Shown piece by piece: positions 24,574 through 33,755 of a DNA stretch of 64,000 nt. Each line of letters starts with the position of its first letter. Position 1 is the first letter of the stretch. Where the stretch lies: contig NZ_JAIUZM010000001.1 in NCBI RefSeq assembly GCF_020171345.1, positions 434,001 to 498,000 of the forward strand. The letters run 5' to 3'. Both the position numbers and the translations under genes were made by a program. This stretch comes from Microbulbifer agarilyticus (GTDB lineage Bacteria > Pseudomonadota > Gammaproteobacteria > Pseudomonadales > Cellvibrionaceae). Below the pieces are notes generated by a model that saw nothing but the letters and a program-made list of their open reading frames with translations, searched no databases and was not told the origin of the DNA.

Positions 24574-25731
24574 ATGCGCCGCGCTCTCACGCACCCAGGC
24601 TACGCACTCAAGTTCTCCAGCCTGTTGCTGGGCTCCCTAATACTGGTCGCCTGCTCTGCACCGGAAAACAGCGAGACCATGCCGCCACGCCCGGCGATCG
24701 TGGTACAACCCAAGGCGTCTGGCAGCCAACTGGCTGTCTACCCCGGTGAAGTCCACGCCCGACATGAATCTGCACTGGCGTTTCGCGTGGGCGGTGCGGT
24801 CACCCGTCGCCTGGTAGAAACCGGACAGCGAGTAAAGCAGGGACAACCCCTTGCCGAGCTCGACGCCCAGGACCTGAACCTGCAGCGAGATGCGGCCAGA
24901 GCGCAACTACAGGCCGCGCAAACTGAAAACCGCAATGCGAGTGATGAGCTGGCGCGCTATCGCGACTTGCTGGAGCGCAAACTCATTGGTGAATCGCAGT
25001 TCGATGCGGTCAATACCCGCCACGACAGCAGTGTTGCACAGCTGGAACACGCCCGCGCCCAGCTGCAGGTGGCAAAAAACCAGGCGGCCTACGCAGTGCT
25101 CAAGGCGCCCAGCAATGGCGTAATCACCCGCCGCAGTGTCGATGCCGGACAGGTGGTAAGTGCCGGACAAACGGTATTTGTGCTGGCCGCAGACGGGGAG
25201 CGCGAAGTGCGTATCGACTTGCCGGAACACGAGGTGACCCGCTTTGCGGTGGGTCAGCCCGTCTCCATCGAGTTGTGGTCAGCGCCCGGCGCGCCGATTA
25301 ATGGCACTGTGCGCGAGCTGTCCCCCGCCGCCGAAGCGGGGCTGCGCACCTTCGAAGCGCGTATCACTTTGTCCCGGGGCGCCGACAGTGCGGCAAATCA
25401 CCCTGCGCCAAAGCTCGGACAGAGCGCCCGCGTTTTCGCACGCACCAGCAGCGTGCGCCCGACACAGCGTCTGCCCATGTCCGCCATTACCGCGGAAGGC
25501 GCGGATCCCTATGTATGGCGTATGGACCCGGAGCATTTCACCCTGCACAAGGTGGCCGTCACCATTGCCAACTACGGCCACGTAGATGCCGAGGTTATTT
25601 CCACGCTCAGCCCGCAGGACTGGATCCTTGCCGCAGGTACCCAGCTGGTTCGCGAGGGACAGCGAGTGCGCCCTGTCGACCGGCACAACCGCCCCATTGA
25701 GGCCGATAATCGTATCGCCCACCAGCAATAA
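24574..25731 (+). CDS. RND efflux periplasmic adaptor (lipoprotein)
   Basis: A 385-aa membrane-fusion protein. The signal sequence ends in the lipobox LVAC (Cys27), anchoring it in the inner membrane. A lipoyl half-motif (GGAVTRRLVETGQRVKQGQPLAELDAQD) precedes an alpha-helical hairpin (residues 95-165, Ala/Gln/Arg rich) and the second lipoyl half (APSNGVITRRSVDAGQVVSAGQTVFVLA). Beta-barrel and membrane-proximal parts follow. It lies 65 nt before the RND permease. Together with a third, outer-membrane component it would form a tripartite pump, but no such gene is next to it; a NodT-type end is found only at 63845. Confidence 0.9.
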   Translation: MRRALTHPGYALKFSSLLLGSLILVACSAPENSETMPPRPAIVVQPKASGSQLAVYPGEVHARHESALAFRVGGAVTRRLVETGQRVKQGQPLAELDAQDLNLQRDAARAQLQAAQTENRNASDELARYRDLLERKLIGESQFDAVNTRHDSSVAQLEHARAQLQVAKNQAAYAVLKAPSNGVITRRSVDAGQVVSAGQTVFVLAADGEREVRIDLPEHEVTRFAVGQPVSIELWSAPGAPINGTVRELSPAAEAGLRTFEARITLSRGADSAANHPAPKLGQSARVFARTSSVRPTQRLPMSAITAEGADPYVWRMDPEHFTLHKVAVTIANYGHVDAEVISTLSPQDWILAAGTQLVREGQRVRPVDRHNRPIEADNRIAHQQ

Positions 25732-25796
25732 CTGTTTGCGGAAGAAACTTATTCCCTGCTAACCATCCGCCGTAGCGGACGACCGGAAACCCTAAG

Positions 25797-28700
25797 ATGC
25801 GATTCAACCTTTCCGAGTGGGCACTCAATAACCGACCACTGGTGCTCTACGCCATGATCATCCTCGGGGTGATCGGCACCATTTCTTATACTCAGCTCGG
25901 CCAAAGTGAAGACCCGCCGTTTACCTTCAAGGTGATGGTGGTTAATACCCAGTGGCCGGGGGCCAGTGCTGAGGAAGTGTCCCGCCAAGTCACCGAGCGC
26001 ATCGAGAAAAAGCTGATGGAGACCGGGGACTTCGAGCGCATCACGTCCTTCTCCCGGCCGGGGCAATCTCAGGTCATGTTTGTCGCTCGGGAAAGCCTAC
26101 ACTCGGATAAGATCCCAGATCTCTGGTATCAGGTACGGAAAAAGGTTGGCGACATTCGCCATACCCTGCCACCGGATATTCAGGGGCCCTTTTTCAACGA
26201 CGAGTTCGGCACCACCTTCGGCAACATCTACGCACTTACCGGCGCAGGCTTTGATTATGCGCTGATGAAAGACTATGCCGACCGCTTGCAGCTGGCACTT
26301 CAGCGTATCGACAATGTCGGCAAGGTCGAACTGTTGGGGCTGCAGGACGAGAAAATCTGGGTAGAAATCTCCAATACCAAGCTGGCGTCACTGGGTATTT
26401 CCTTATCCCAGGTGCAGTCTGTATTGCAGGCGCAAAACCAGATGGCGGATGCCGGCATTGTCGAAGCCGTCAGTGATCGCGTGCGGATACGCGTCAGTGG
26501 CCAATTTCGCAGCGTCGAAGAAATTCGCCAGTTCCCCATTCACGCCAACGGGCACACACTCACACTCGGCGATATCGCCAGGGTAGAGCGCGGCTTCAGC
26601 GACCCACCCCAGCCACGCATGCGCTTTATGGGTGAGGATGCCATCGGTATTGCCGTATCGATGAAAGACGGCGGCGATATCTTGCAACTGGGCGAACATC
26701 TCGATGCCGCAGTAATTGAGCTGCAACAGAGCCTGCCCATTGGCCTAGAACTCAGAAAGGTATCCGATCAGCCGGCCGCAGTAAAAAGTGGCGTGGGCGA
26801 ATTCGTCAAAGTTCTGATCGAGGCTCTGGTGATCGTGATGCTGGTGAGCTTTTTCTCACTGGGTTTCCGCACCGGTCTTGTAGTGGCACTATCGATTCCG
26901 CTGGTGCTGGCAATGACCTTCGCACTGATGAACTATTTCGACATCGGACTGCACAAGATTTCTCTCGGCGCACTGGTACTCGCGCTCGGCCTGATGGTGG
27001 ACGACGCCATCATCGCAGTAGAGATGATGGCGATTAAAATGGAGCAGGGCCTCAGCCGTATCAAGGCGGCCGGCTTTGCATGGACCACAACCGCGTTCCC
27101 GATGTTAACCGGAACCTTGATTACCGCAGCGGGCTTCCTGCCTATTGCCACCGCCCAGTCCGGCACCGGTGAATACACCCGCTCGATTTTCCAGGTGGTT
27201 ACCATTTCCCTGCTGGCTTCCTGGGTCGCGGCAGTAATTTTTGTCCCCTATCTGGGCAACCGCCTGTTACCCGAGCGCGGCGGCCACAAAACAAGTGACC
27301 ATGTTGACCCGTATAGCCAGCCCTTCTATCTGCGCTTCCGTCGTGTCCTGCACTGGTGCCTGTACTACAGAAAGACGGTTTTACTACTGACCGCGCTACT
27401 TTTCTTCGGAGCAATTTTTCTGTTCCGTTTTATACCCCAGCAATTTTTCCCGTCCTCCGCACGTTTGGAGTTGATCGTTGATCTAAAACTCAACGAAGGG
27501 GCATCGCTGTATGCCACCGAGGAACAGGCTCTGCGCCTGGAAACACTCCTGTCGCAACACCCTCAGGTCGAAAATTATGTAGCCTATGTGGGCTCCGGAT
27601 CGCCACGCTTTTATTTGCCACTGGATCAGCAATTGCCCGCGGCCAGTTTTGCCCAGTTTGTAGTGCTGACCCGCAATGTGGAGGAGCGCGAGCAGGTCCG
27701 CGCCTGGTTGATTGCAACGCTGAGTGAGCAGTTCGCTGAGGTGCGCACCCGCGTAACTCGCCTCGAAAATGGCCCCCCAGTGGGTTATCCGGTGCAGTTC
27801 CGAATTTCCGGAGAACACATTGGCGAAGCGCGCCGTGTCGCCCGCGAAGTCGCAGCCGTTGTACGCGACAATGATGCACTCACCAATGTCCACCTGGATT
27901 GGGAAGAACCGAGCAAGGTAGTCAACCTCGCGGTGGATCAGGCACGGGCACGCCAAATGGGTGTAACCAGCGCTTCCCTGTCTCAAGCTCTGCGCGGTTC
28001 ACTGTCTGGTACCGAAGTAGGCCAATATCGTGAAGATAACGAACTGATCACGGTGGCGGTGCGCGGTGAAGAGCGCGAGCGACAGGCACTGGCACAACTG
28101 GGGAATCTGGCGGTGCAAACCGATAATGGCAATTCACTGCCGCTCAATCAGATTGCCACTCTGGATTACGGCTTCGAGGAAGGCATTATCTGGCGCCGCG
28201 ACCGACTTCCCACCGTCACCGTACGCGCAGATATCTACGGTACTCAGCAGCCAGCCTCCGTAGTCGCCGAACTCTGGCCGCAACTTCAGCACCTGCGTGA
28301 CTCACTGCCACCGGGCTACCTGCTGGAGGTCGGTGGTAGTGTGGAAGAATCTGCGCAGGGGCAGGACTCGGTCAATGCGGGTATGCCGTTATTTGTCTTG
28401 GTGGTGTTTACCTTGCTGATGCTACAGCTGCGCAGCTTCTCCCTCTCCACCATGGTGTTTCTCACCGCACCGCTTGGAATAGTCGGGGTCACCCTGTTCC
28501 TGCTGCTGTTTAACAAACCATTTGGCTTTGTGGCGATGCTCGGCACCATCGCGCTGGCGGGGATGATCATGCGTAACTCGGTGATTCTGGTGGATCAGAT
28601 CGAGCAGGACAAAGGCCAGGGACTCTCTGTATGGGACGCTATCGTCGAGTCCACCGTACGCCGCTTCCGCCCGATCGTGCTCACCGGGTTGACCGCGGTG

Positions 28701-28901
28701 CTGGCGATGATCCCGCTCTCGCGCAGCGACTTCTTCGGCCCCATGGCGGTCGCGATTATGGGAGGGCTCATCGTGGCAACGGCGCTGACACTCCTGTTCT
28801 TACCGGCGCTCTACGCCGCCTGGTATCGGGTCAAGCGGCCGAATAGCAATACCCCGTCTATAGCGTCAGCCGAGACACCATCAATCGAGCCGGCAAGCTA
28901 A
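25797..28901 (+). CDS. RND efflux pump permease (AcrB superfamily)
   Basis: A 1034-aa inner-membrane proton-driven exporter. The layout is one N-terminal helix, a large periplasmic loop, helices 2-7, a second loop and helices 8-12. WALNNRPLVLYAMIILGVIG starts the first helix. GLMVDDAIIAVEMM near residue 400 has the paired Asp of the proton relay. The second-half helix block includes GTIALAGMIMRNSVILVDQIEQ. The sequence family (SEDPPFTFKVMVV near the N-terminus) is closer to the TriC/MexK-like group than to AcrB itself, so biocides or hydrophobic compounds are likelier than metals. Regulation by the divergent TetR is inferred. Confidence 0.92.
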   Translation: MRFNLSEWALNNRPLVLYAMIILGVIGTISYTQLGQSEDPPFTFKVMVVNTQWPGASAEEVSRQVTERIEKKLMETGDFERITSFSRPGQSQVMFVARESLHSDKIPDLWYQVRKKVGDIRHTLPPDIQGPFFNDEFGTTFGNIYALTGAGFDYALMKDYADRLQLALQRIDNVGKVELLGLQDEKIWVEISNTKLASLGISLSQVQSVLQAQNQMADAGIVEAVSDRVRIRVSGQFRSVEEIRQFPIHANGHTLTLGDIARVERGFSDPPQPRMRFMGEDAIGIAVSMKDGGDILQLGEHLDAAVIELQQSLPIGLELRKVSDQPAAVKSGVGEFVKVLIEALVIVMLVSFFSLGFRTGLVVALSIPLVLAMTFALMNYFDIGLHKISLGALVLALGLMVDDAIIAVEMMAIKMEQGLSRIKAAGFAWTTTAFPMLTGTLITAAGFLPIATAQSGTGEYTRSIFQVVTISLLASWVAAVIFVPYLGNRLLPERGGHKTSDHVDPYSQPFYLRFRRVLHWCLYYRKTVLLLTALLFFGAIFLFRFIPQQFFPSSARLELIVDLKLNEGASLYATEEQALRLETLLSQHPQVENYVAYVGSGSPRFYLPLDQQLPAASFAQFVVLTRNVEEREQVRAWLIATLSEQFAEVRTRVTRLENGPPVGYPVQFRISGEHIGEARRVAREVAAVVRDNDALTNVHLDWEEPSKVVNLAVDQARARQMGVTSASLSQALRGSLSGTEVGQYREDNELITVAVRGEERERQALAQLGNLAVQTDNGNSLPLNQIATLDYGFEEGIIWRRDRLPTVTVRADIYGTQQPASVVAELWPQLQHLRDSLPPGYLLEVGGSVEESAQGQDSVNAGMPLFVLVVFTLLMLQLRSFSLSTMVFLTAPLGIVGVTLFLLLFNKPFGFVAMLGTIALAGMIMRNSVILVDQIEQDKGQGLSVWDAIVESTVRRFRPIVLTGLTAVLAMIPLSRSDFFGPMAVAIMGGLIVATALTLLFLPALYAAWYRVKRPNSNTPSIASAETPSIEPAS

Positions 28902-28942
28902 ACAAAAGACTAAACAAAAGACCAACCAAACAAAGAAAAAGA

Positions 28943-28973
28943 GCCAAGAATCCGCGATTCTTGGCCCTTTTTT
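28943..28973. terminator. Bidirectional intrinsic terminator
   Basis: GCCAAGAATC-CGC-GATTCTTGGC followed by CC and six T residues; an A-rich stretch lies on the left. It ends the RND operon and also the convergent MBL-fold gene. Confidence 0.9.
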
Positions 28974-28995
28974 ATCACCTTTTTCTACTGCCCGA

Positions 28996-29904
28996 TTACT
29001 GCTGCTTGATCGAGTCGTAGACAATTCCGGTCCACACATCGGGCTTCATAAAGCCCTGGCCGTATTTTTCATCAAACTCCTTGGTGGGGTTTGCCGCAAT
29101 GACTTCTTCTTTGCTCATGCCCTTGTCCACCAGCGCCTTGATATTGCCTTTCAATTTCACCAGCAAGTCGTGGTAGCTCTGCAGTCCTTTCTTATCCGTG
29201 AGCGGTCCGTGCCCAGGAATGATGCGCGTGTTGTCATCAGACATCTCGATCACTTTGCGCGCATTTTCGATCACGCCGTCCAGCACACCGCCCGCGGAAA
29301 GATCCACATAGGGGTAGCTACCATTGAAGAAGGTATCGCCCATATGGATCGCGTTGGCATTTTTGAAATGGATGATCGAGTCGCCATCGGTGTGTGCCGG
29401 GCCCACATGCTGCACACGCACTTCATCGCCGTTCCAGTAGAAGGTGGTGGCATCGGTGAAGGTAATTACCGGTAGCGCATCCGCCGGGGCCGGCGGGGTG
29501 GTACGGTCCCACAGCTTGGTGAACTGTTCGGTACTCATGCGTTTGCGCACATTCTCGTGGGCAACAATCAGCGCACCCGCCTTACCCATATTTTCGTTAC
29601 CACCGGTGTGGTCGCCATGCCAGTGGGTATTGATCACAAAGCGCAGGGGCTTATCGGTGAGCTTCGCCACCTCCGCGAGAATTTTTTCACTCAGCGGAGC
29701 GAACTGATCGTCCACCATAAACGCACCATCCTCCCCCACAAACAGTCCGATATTGCCACCGAGGCCGGTCAGCATATACAGGTTTTCAGCGACAGGTTCG
29801 GATTTGATCTCCACCTTGGAAAAGTCGCGCTGTGCCTGCGCGGACATGGCCGTGCTCAAGCTTAAACCGAGCGCCGCCAGCCTGACTAAAAACGCTTTCT
29901 TCAT
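28996..29904 (-). CDS. Exported MBL-fold metallo-hydrolase
   Basis: A 302-aa protein with a signal peptide (cleavage likely after SAQA, residue 24). The metal motif HWHGDHTGG (94-102) is complete. Further ligands are likely in VGPAHTDGDS, GDTFFNG and IPGHGP. The general layout resembles secreted MBL-fold hydrolases of the class-B beta-lactamase superfamily, but family membership alone does not show beta-lactamase activity. The start codon overlaps the stop of the GDPD-like gene by 4 nt, so the two are translationally coupled. It is the last gene of a three-gene operon ending at the shared terminator. Confidence 0.87.
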   Translation of the reverse strand: MKKAFLVRLAALGLSLSTAMSAQAQRDFSKVEIKSEPVAENLYMLTGLGGNIGLFVGEDGAFMVDDQFAPLSEKILAEVAKLTDKPLRFVINTHWHGDHTGGNENMGKAGALIVAHENVRKRMSTEQFTKLWDRTTPPAPADALPVITFTDATTFYWNGDEVRVQHVGPAHTDGDSIIHFKNANAIHMGDTFFNGSYPYVDLSAGGVLDGVIENARKVIEMSDDNTRIIPGHGPLTDKKGLQSYHDLLVKLKGNIKALVDKGMSKEEVIAANPTKEFDEKYGQGFMKPDVWTGIVYDSIKQQ

Positions 29905-30824
29905 TGATTCATCTCCTCAAATTCCTGTAGCTCTTCAATTATTTTTTGTAGGCGATCCGGTCTGTCGGTCATGATCCCATCCACCCCCAGGGCGATGAGC
30001 CGGCGCATCTCTGGCTCATCGTTAACGGTCCAAACATCCACACGGACGCCGCGGAATTGTGCCTGCTGCACACTTCTAGGGTCTACCAATGTGATGCCTG
30101 AATACCTTACCGGTAGGTGCAGTGCCTGATAGCGAGGGCTCAACAGACGGAACAGCTGCAGCTTACTGGCCGCGACAAAGGCTCTCACTTCGTGAGATCC
30201 TGCCCCGGTGGCCACCTGTGGACAATCGCGGCGAAATGCGTCTATCGCTTCCTGGTGAAAGGAGGAAACAATCACCAGGTTACTTTTCTGGAAAGATTGC
30301 AGTTTTTGACAGAGCAAACCCGCGGCTTCCGCCTGCGGTGTTTTCAGCTCAACAATCATCGGGTAGCGCGGGTAGGCCTCGAATACCTGGTCGACCGTAA
30401 GGATGCGTTGGGGGTTCTCCCGGTAGGGATAGCTGCTGCCATCCTTGGTCCAGTTGTAAGCCACGTTCAACTGACGCAGTTGTGCCAGGGTTTTATCGCG
30501 AATCGCACCCCGTCCGTCCGTAGTCCGGTCTACGGTGTCATCGTGCATCAGCACCAGTGCACCGTCCGCCGTCAGATGCACATCCATCTCCAGCACATCG
30601 ACCTTCAAAGCGGCCATCTGTTCGAGGAAAATCTCGGTATTGCCCGGGAACAGGCCCTTGCCGGAATCGTCCGCATGGGCAATCACCAGCGGTCGGCGAA
30701 ACCCTTCCTGTTGGTAACTGGGGAACTGCAGACCAGTGTCTGGCGCAGGGCGTGCGGCCAGAAAGCGCCAGCCAAGAAATAGCAAAGCCGCCAGAACCAG
30801 TAGTAACAACAGGCGTTTAAGCAT
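29901..30824 (-). CDS. Membrane-anchored GDPD-family protein with altered active site
   Basis: A 307-aa protein with an N-terminal membrane anchor (residues 3-23) and a glycerophosphodiester phosphodiesterase-type barrel. The family signature His-Arg-Gly is His-Ala-Asp here (HADD at 50-53) and the PENT motif reads PGNT (60-63). The metal pair in LEMDVHL (Glu79, Asp81) and the second His in MHDDTVDRTTDG (His94) are kept, as is VDVWTVNDEPEMRRLIALGVDGIMTDRP at the end. The loss of Arg and Glu may change activity or substrate. ATG 30824 overlaps the upstream stop by 8 nt; the open frame to 30869 lies inside the upstream gene. Confidence 0.8.
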   Translation of the reverse strand: MLKRLLLLLVLAALLFLGWRFLAARPAPDTGLQFPSYQQEGFRRPLVIAHADDSGKGLFPGNTEIFLEQMAALKVDVLEMDVHLTADGALVLMHDDTVDRTTDGRGAIRDKTLAQLRQLNVAYNWTKDGSSYPYRENPQRILTVDQVFEAYPRYPMIVELKTPQAEAAGLLCQKLQSFQKSNLVIVSSFHQEAIDAFRRDCPQVATGAGSHEVRAFVAASKLQLFRLLSPRYQALHLPVRYSGITLVDPRSVQQAQFRGVRVDVWTVNDEPEMRRLIALGVDGIMTDRPDRLQKIIEELQEFEEMNQ

Positions 30825-32229
30825 TTTCGGACAAATCACTCGCGGCCACACGTGCGGCGCGCTGTTCACGCCAACGCAGCAAGAGTGCCTCTAACCAGAG
30901 AGGGAAGAAAATCACGATGTCGTAAACCCGCACCAGCATGCCGCCTACACCGGTAACCGCTGCGCCGGTGAGCCGCAGCGTCATCGACAGAAGACGCAGG
31001 GCAAACGCAGAAACCACCCCAACTACCGTACGTAAAGACAGCACGAAGCGCTCCAGAGGAATCGCCATAAACGCGAGCGCAAAGGGCAAGAAAAACCCCA
31101 TTCCCATTTGAACCGCCACGGTGATCCAGTGCACTTCGCTCACTACCGCATCGCTGCCGGCGAGCGCTGCACTCTGGATAAGATCCTGTTGCAACAAGAT
31201 ATCCCGCATATAAGCAAGGCCGGCCTCCATGGTGGCGAAGAGCACCAGCAGGACAAGCGCCGTCGACTTTATACAATTGCGTAATTTGTCCGCGAGTGCA
31301 CTGACACCAGGAAACATGCGGGTAATGCGCAGGCTCTCCATGACCAGCACGCCCAGCGAGATCTGCATAAAGATAATCACCAGCGCAGAAATGTCGGCCA
31401 GCTTGAAGGCACCGAGGGAGCTGGCGCTGCCGACTATTTCTGCCATCGGGCGGGCAATCAGGTGAAAGTTCACCAGGACACCGCCGGCGACCATGGCCAG
31501 CACCAGTGTCGCGATGAAAAACTGAATGAGTGACGAGGAAGACAAGCTACGCAGGGCGCGGTCGCTACCCTGCAGAATTTCCTCATAGCGCGACATATGC
31601 CCGTCGATGGCTTTGGAACGCTGCTGCACCGTGGTCACGGTTTTGTGCATATCCCCAAGACTGGTAAGAATGCCTCGCCAGCCCGGCATCATGCGCTTTA
31701 ACAGCAGGTGACGTTCACGCGCGGACTCCCGGTAGGCTTCCAGCGCGCGGCCTTCCGCCTTGCGCATGGAGCCATGGATCGTCTCCAGCACATCCCCAAC
31801 CACGCCGTCGTGTTTGGAAGGGATTTCTGCGACCGCCTTGATGGCTTTGGCCCAGTTAGTGGGCTCGGGAGGGACCTCGGCGCTACGAACATAATCTTCG
31901 TCGATCGTGGTGAGCTGCTCGCACAAACGCCGGTGCAGGGATGGATACTGGGCGAGATCTTTTTTCATCGCCCCTTCAATACGGCCAAAGTCCCGCTCAA
32001 GCTGTCGCTCAGTCGCCTCGCGTCCGGCGGCCAGCAGAACCTCACGATTGCGCAGTTGCAGACGCGCCTCCGCTGCCGCAACGGCATTGGCCCCAAGCCG
32101 CAGGGACTGGTGAAAAAAGCGCGCCAATGCGTAGATGCCCTGATGGGCCGGTGTGCGCGCCAGAAACAGCGCAACCAGTGCGATGACAAACCACATCCAC
32201 GGCGGCAAATTTTGGAATAACTCGGCCAT
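30817..32229 (-). CDS. Multi-pass membrane protein of unknown function with coiled-coil segment
   Basis: I do not recognise a named family. The 470-aa protein starts with one helix (PPWMWFVIALVALFL), then a long charged, helical region (about 35-210) rich in Arg, Glu and Leu that probably forms a coiled coil. About five or six membrane helices follow (SSSLIQFFIATLVLAMVAGGVL onwards), ending in a basic tail. ATG 32229 has GGGAGGA upstream. It leads an operon with the GDPD-like and MBL-fold genes, coupled by overlapping codons. The operon composition suggests an envelope lipid or phosphodiester role, which is only a guess. Confidence 0.6.
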   Translation of the reverse strand: MAELFQNLPPWMWFVIALVALFLARTPAHQGIYALARFFHQSLRLGANAVAAAEARLQLRNREVLLAAGREATERQLERDFGRIEGAMKKDLAQYPSLHRRLCEQLTTIDEDYVRSAEVPPEPTNWAKAIKAVAEIPSKHDGVVGDVLETIHGSMRKAEGRALEAYRESARERHLLLKRMMPGWRGILTSLGDMHKTVTTVQQRSKAIDGHMSRYEEILQGSDRALRSLSSSSLIQFFIATLVLAMVAGGVLVNFHLIARPMAEIVGSASSLGAFKLADISALVIIFMQISLGVLVMESLRITRMFPGVSALADKLRNCIKSTALVLLVLFATMEAGLAYMRDILLQQDLIQSAALAGSDAVVSEVHWITVAVQMGMGFFLPFALAFMAIPLERFVLSLRTVVGVVSAFALRLLSMTLRLTGAAVTGVGGMLVRVYDIVIFFPLWLEALLLRWREQRAARVAASDLSENA

Positions 32230-32432
32230 GGTACAACGTCCTCCCTGCTGACTGGCAGCAATGATTGTTGGATGCACAGACCTAAGTACTGCTGTTTAAG
32301 TCCTGGTTTAAGTCCTGTTGGATAACTTCGCTTTATTCGATTTGGGCCCGGGTAACACCCCATGCTATCAAGTGCCGCGAAAGGATTCTCGTGCACCACG
32401 CCACAAATGCGGCAAAAGGCGAATATGCGCGA

Positions 32433-32777
32433 TTAATCCACCCAGGCGAAGACGTGAAGCACACGAAATGTGGCTTTTGACGCCAAAATAGGCGGTGTGT
32501 CGACATGTGCAGAGCAATAGAGCGGTCGATCGAGCCGTTTGCTAAAGCGCAGAATGACTAGGGCCTCCAGCACCGCCTCAAAAACCAGTAGCGCGACCAG
32601 ATCCGGCCACAGCTCCAGAATATCTACGCCCCGCAACATGATTCCGCGAATCAGGCGCACAAAGTGGCTAAACGGTAATGTCTCTGCGAGCCCCGGCACC
32701 ACGTTGGGTATCTCATTGAAAATGAGAACGTTGATCCAGGTAGGCGCATACCGCCAGCACATGAAACGCTCTCTCAT
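32433..32777 (-). pseudogene. Remnant of an ABC-2 type permease (C-terminal part)
   Basis: The 114-codon frame holds LAETLPFSHFVRLIRGIMLRG and then LWPDLVALLVFEAVLEALVILRFSKRLD. This is the characteristic C-terminal end of YhhJ-like ABC-2 permeases (LPLTHFLRIVRGIMLKG ... LWP ... RFRKTLD). The N-terminal two thirds, the ATPase and the adaptor are missing. The first residues (MRERFMCWRYAP) and the last 30 after KRLD do not fit the family. I read it as a decayed gene fragment. A short functional protein cannot be fully excluded. Confidence 0.6.
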
Positions 32778-33149
32778 TGAAAAATAAATTTTGTCAAAAA
32801 CGCCATAACAAAAAATATTCTCTAAAAACTACAGATACTTGAGGATTCACGGGTTCTCGTTTCGAAGAAGTACGCAGGGAGGATAAATAATCCAGCTTCT
32901 GTCATCAGATTGCGCCGACTTTCCGGGAAATCCGTCTACACTCCATACAAATTTCTCAGGGATTGAGATTTTCCACGTAAGTGGATTGGCATATTTTCCT
33001 CCCGGCACGAAGAAGTGGGCTCGCACCACAACATGCAGTAAATTAAGACACATCGGCGAGGAATTTAGGAAGACGCATTTTTTGCCTGATTTAACACCCC
33101 AGGCATCCCTTCCCACATGCTCATATTCCTGAGACTCCTTGAGTTAATT
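32778..33149. other. Region upstream of csgD
   Basis: About 370 nt, AT-rich near the left end, with no supported gene. An 89-aa minus-strand frame (32847-33116) has no family features. The csgD promoter must lie here but no clear -10/-35 pair stands out. In E. coli the csgD promoter is a complex integration point, so the length is not surprising. Confidence 0.5.
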
Positions 33150-33755
33150 ATGGGGTCATCTATGCCGATTCTCTTTTTGAGCGATGCCGGCCTTCATGGG
33201 GATTTGCTGTTCTCTCTCATTTCAGAGTCACTGCCATTTAACTGGGAAAAATCGGAATTTGGAAAACAAAAGCACTGCCTGCAAAACTACGATGTAATCG
33301 TCGTAAATTGTTTTGGCCTTTCCTCCCAACCCATCCCCGGGAAAGAGTTTCACTATTTAAAGGACTTGGAACACTCGCGCGTCCTACTCATCAACCTTCC
33401 CGATGATTTGCCTGCCCACGTCACCACACCGCTGGAAGAACGCAAGTTTGTTTTCCTCTGTGATCACCGTACCGGACAACAGGAACTGGTGAGCAAACTG
33501 GCCGCCAGCATCCAGAGCTCCCAGCTTCAAAATGACTCCGACTCACGATCAAGGCTGCTGTTAACCAAACGGGAGCAAGAGATCCTCGCTCAGCTCACTA
33601 CGGGAGAGCCCAACAGTATTATTGCCTCGCGCCTGCACTTGAGTGAGCACACGGTAAAAAACCATATGTACAACATCTTTCGCAAGATTGGCGTGAAGAA
33701 CCGGCTACAGGCGAGCAACTGGGCAAAATTGCACCTGCAAGTTGAACGAATATGA
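33150..33755 (+). CDS. csgD: CsgD-like LuxR-family regulator of curli
   Basis: A 201-aa transcription factor (212 aa from the first ATG at 33117). The C-terminal LuxR helix-turn-helix is clear: LLTKREQEILAQLTTGEPNS and HLSEHTVKNHMYNIFRKIGVKNRLQASNWAK, very close to the end of E. coli CsgD. The N-terminal receiver-like domain lacks a conserved phosphorylation site. Likely starts are ATG 33150 or ATG 33162; neither has a strong ribosome site. It overlaps csgE by 4 nt and leads the curli genes on the same strand, unlike the divergent E. coli arrangement. It presumably activates the structural genes downstream. Confidence 0.87.
   Translation: MGSSMPILFLSDAGLHGDLLFSLISESLPFNWEKSEFGKQKHCLQNYDVIVVNCFGLSSQPIPGKEFHYLKDLEHSRVLLINLPDDLPAHVTTPLEERKFVFLCDHRTGQQELVSKLAASIQSSQLQNDSDSRSRLLLTKREQEILAQLTTGEPNSIIASRLHLSEHTVKNHMYNIFRKIGVKNRLQASNWAKLHLQVERI

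Noticed and set aside
28996-29904. Calling the exported MBL-fold protein a carbapenemase
   Set aside because: The motif set shows only the superfamily; nothing in the context indicates beta-lactam resistance.
32847-33116. An 89-codon minus-strand frame upstream of csgD, considered as more of the ABC permease remnant
   Set aside because: Its translation does not continue the permease and shows no membrane helices.
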